Source: Mariprofundus sp. (GTDB taxonomy: Bacteria; Pseudomonadota; Zetaproteobacteria; Mariprofundales; Mariprofundaceae). Taken from it: DNA of 6,651 nucleotides. The position numbers were made by a program, and so were the translations under genes. Location: contig JAJFLF010000128.1 of assembly GCA_021772845.1 (NCBI GenBank), positions 1 to 6,651 on the forward strand, written 5' to 3'. Positions 5,555 through 6,651 of the stretch are shown piece by piece (the stretch's first letter is position 1; each line of letters begins with the position of its first letter). Below the pieces are notes generated by a model. It did not search any database. It had not been told where the DNA came from and worked only from the letters and a program-made list of their open reading frames with translations.

Positions 5555-6651
5555 GTAAGAACAATAAAGCGGATAACGCGGGCAAATGGCCTAAAAAAAC
5601 TACGAACAAACGGGGTTCGGGCAAAAGCTCGGATGATAAACACGCAGATAAATCGGGTCGCAGCAACAGTGTATGGGATAAAGCAGGCTCTGATGGACGC
5701 TCCGATGAAAAACGTAGTTCTGGTAAAGGTCAGTGGGGCAAACGCGCCTCCAGCAAGCAATCCGATGATAGCAGTACGGCAAAATCTCCTCGCAGCAAGA
5801 GCGCTTGGGATAAGAGTGAGAAGCGTCCAAGCCAGCAAAAACGTCATGGAAAATCTAAATCCCCTTGGGGTAATGTAGTTAAAAAGGATCAACAAACATG
5901 GACTGGTACTGTTTCCGCCCACCCGGATGGATTTGGTTTTGTTGATGTTGTTGGCGTAGAAAAAGGGTTTTTCCTGCCGCATGAACAGATGAATGGCCTG
6001 ATGCATGGTGATACCGTGGAGGTGCGTGCTGTACGCAGTCGTGGGCGCGAATCTGCTGAAGTGGTGCGCATTGTTGAGCATGCTTCAGCCATATTGGTTG
6101 GCCAGTTCCTGATTCAGGGCAACAAAGCCATGGTCAAACCACGCTCTCGCAAAATTACGCAAAACATTCTCATTGCCAATAAAGACTGTAATGGCGCAAG
6201 CGATGGCGACTGGGTACGCATCGAAATTTCACGCGGTGACGGCCCACTGCGTGGCCGCGTACAGGAAGTGCTGGGTGATGAACTCGCACCATCCCGTTTG
6301 ATCGATCTGATTGTTGCCGAACTGGGTTTGGCAGAAGAGTTCCCTGCCAAGGTTGTTGCCGAAGCGATGAACTACTCAGACGAAGTGGCAGAAAAAGATA
6401 TTGATGACCGTAAAGACTTAAGACATTTGCCGTTTGTTACTATTGATGGCGAAGATGCCCGCGATTTTGATGATGCAATTTGTGTATTGCCACGCGGTGA
6501 CGGCTTTGAAACCTGGGTAGCCATTGCTGATGTAGCACACTACGTTAAACCACGTTCAGCGTTGGATGAAGAAGCTCTGGAACGCAGTAACTCGTTCTAT
6601 TTCCCCGATCGTGTGATTCCAATGTTGCCAGAAAAACTGTCCAACGGCCTA
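5548..6651 (+). CDS. rnr: Ribonuclease R (partial; C-terminus beyond the window)
   Basis: RNase R is a cytoplasmic 3'-to-5' exoribonuclease of the RNase II/RNB family that degrades structured RNA. The 368 codons present hold a disordered N-terminal tail (1-113), a first cold-shock RNA-binding domain (about 118-175, starting WTGTVSAHPDGFGFV), a second (about 180-245), and the start of the RNB nuclease domain (from about 287). The active-site segment TIDGEDARDFDDA (298-310) carries Asp300, Asp306, Asp308 and Asp309, equivalent to E. coli Asp272, 278, 280 and 281. Tyr351 in FYFP corresponds to Tyr324. The enzyme is therefore expected to be active; the rest of RNB, the S1 domain and any C-terminal tail are missing. 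The start is GTG, with GGAG at 5537-5540 seven bases upstream; no other ATG, GTG or TTG occurs in frame before the first cold-shock domain. The usual N-terminal helix-turn-helix is absent. Confidence 0.95.
   Translation, partial: MSSKNNKADNAGKWPKKTTNKRGSGKSSDDKHADKSGRSNSVWDKAGSDGRSDEKRSSGKGQWGKRASSKQSDDSSTAKSPRSKSAWDKSEKRPSQQKRHGKSKSPWGNVVKKDQQTWTGTVSAHPDGFGFVDVVGVEKGFFLPHEQMNGLMHGDTVEVRAVRSRGRESAEVVRIVEHASAILVGQFLIQGNKAMVKPRSRKITQNILIANKDCNGASDGDWVRIEISRGDGPLRGRVQEVLGDELAPSRLIDLIVAELGLAEEFPAKVVAEAMNYSDEVAEKDIDDRKDLRHLPFVTIDGEDARDFDDAICVLPRGDGFETWVAIADVAHYVKPRSALDEEALERSNSFYFPDRVIPMLPEKLSNGL
5581..5880 (+). repeat. rnr: Trp-dotted repeats in the disordered N-terminal tail of RNase R
   Basis: Five short motifs of the form [S/G]-x-W-[D/G/P]-[K/N] occur at residues 12-16 (GKWPK), 41-45 (SVWDK), 61-65 (GQWGK), 85-89 (SAWDK) and 105-109 (SPWGN). 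Their tryptophans, at 14, 43, 63, 87 and 107, are 20-29 residues apart. The linkers are Ser-, Lys-, Asp- and Arg-rich. Residues 1-113 contain 23 Lys and no Leu, Ile, Phe, Tyr or Cys, so a folded domain is very unlikely. Confidence 0.7.

Noticed and set aside
5551..6081. Minus-strand 176-aa ORF with hydrophobic stretches
   Set aside because: It is antisense to the Lys/Ser-rich tail and first cold-shock domain of RNase R. Antisense of Lys- and Ser-rich codons naturally yields Phe-, Leu- and Arg-rich peptides, and the tRNA promoter reading from this region points away from it.

Overview
The window is ordinary chromosomal sequence from a Gram-negative (outer-membrane) proteobacterium of moderate GC content. 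The best clue is a complete ydbH-ynbE-ydbL set, which builds a bridge between inner and outer membranes. This set, an RNase R gene and a tRNA-Leu that encodes its own CCA fit a gamma- or zetaproteobacterium; I cannot name a genus from sequence alone.

Layout. (1) Positions 1-856, minus strand: the first 285 codons of a class I/II PLP-dependent aminotransferase, cut by the window's left edge. Its extended -10 promoter sits so close to the ATG that the mRNA may be leaderless. (2) 857-1032: a non-coding gap with a small inverted-repeat structure. (3) 1033-4770, minus strand: ydbH (1031 aa, with an internal duplication of about 200 residues), ynbE (a 65-aa lipoprotein) and ydbL (a 117-aa secreted protein), in that transcription order. 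(4) 4771-5400, plus strand: two small ORFs with good ribosome binding sites (26 and 70 codons), the second with a good sigma70-type promoter. Two related hairpins follow; the second is a strong terminator that can work in both directions. (5) 5401-5487, minus strand: tRNA-Leu(CAG) with a clear promoter at 5527-5554. (6) 5548 to the right edge, plus strand: the first 368 codons of RNase R (rnr), whose GTG start overlaps the tRNA promoter's -35 box.

How the genes fit together. YdbH (inner membrane-anchored, AsmA-like), YnbE (outer-membrane lipoprotein) and YdbL (periplasmic modulator) form one operon for phospholipid traffic between the membranes. The tRNA-Leu and rnr are divergent, and their control regions interlock. 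The aminotransferase and the small ORFs look like separate transcription units.

No mobile element, CRISPR array, prophage gene or obvious defence system is visible. The most unusual points are the RNase R N-terminus (a basic, Ser/Lys-rich tail with regularly placed tryptophans where the usual helix-turn-helix would be), the duplicated block in YdbH, the unrecognised 70-aa gene, and the overlap of the tRNA promoter with the rnr start.
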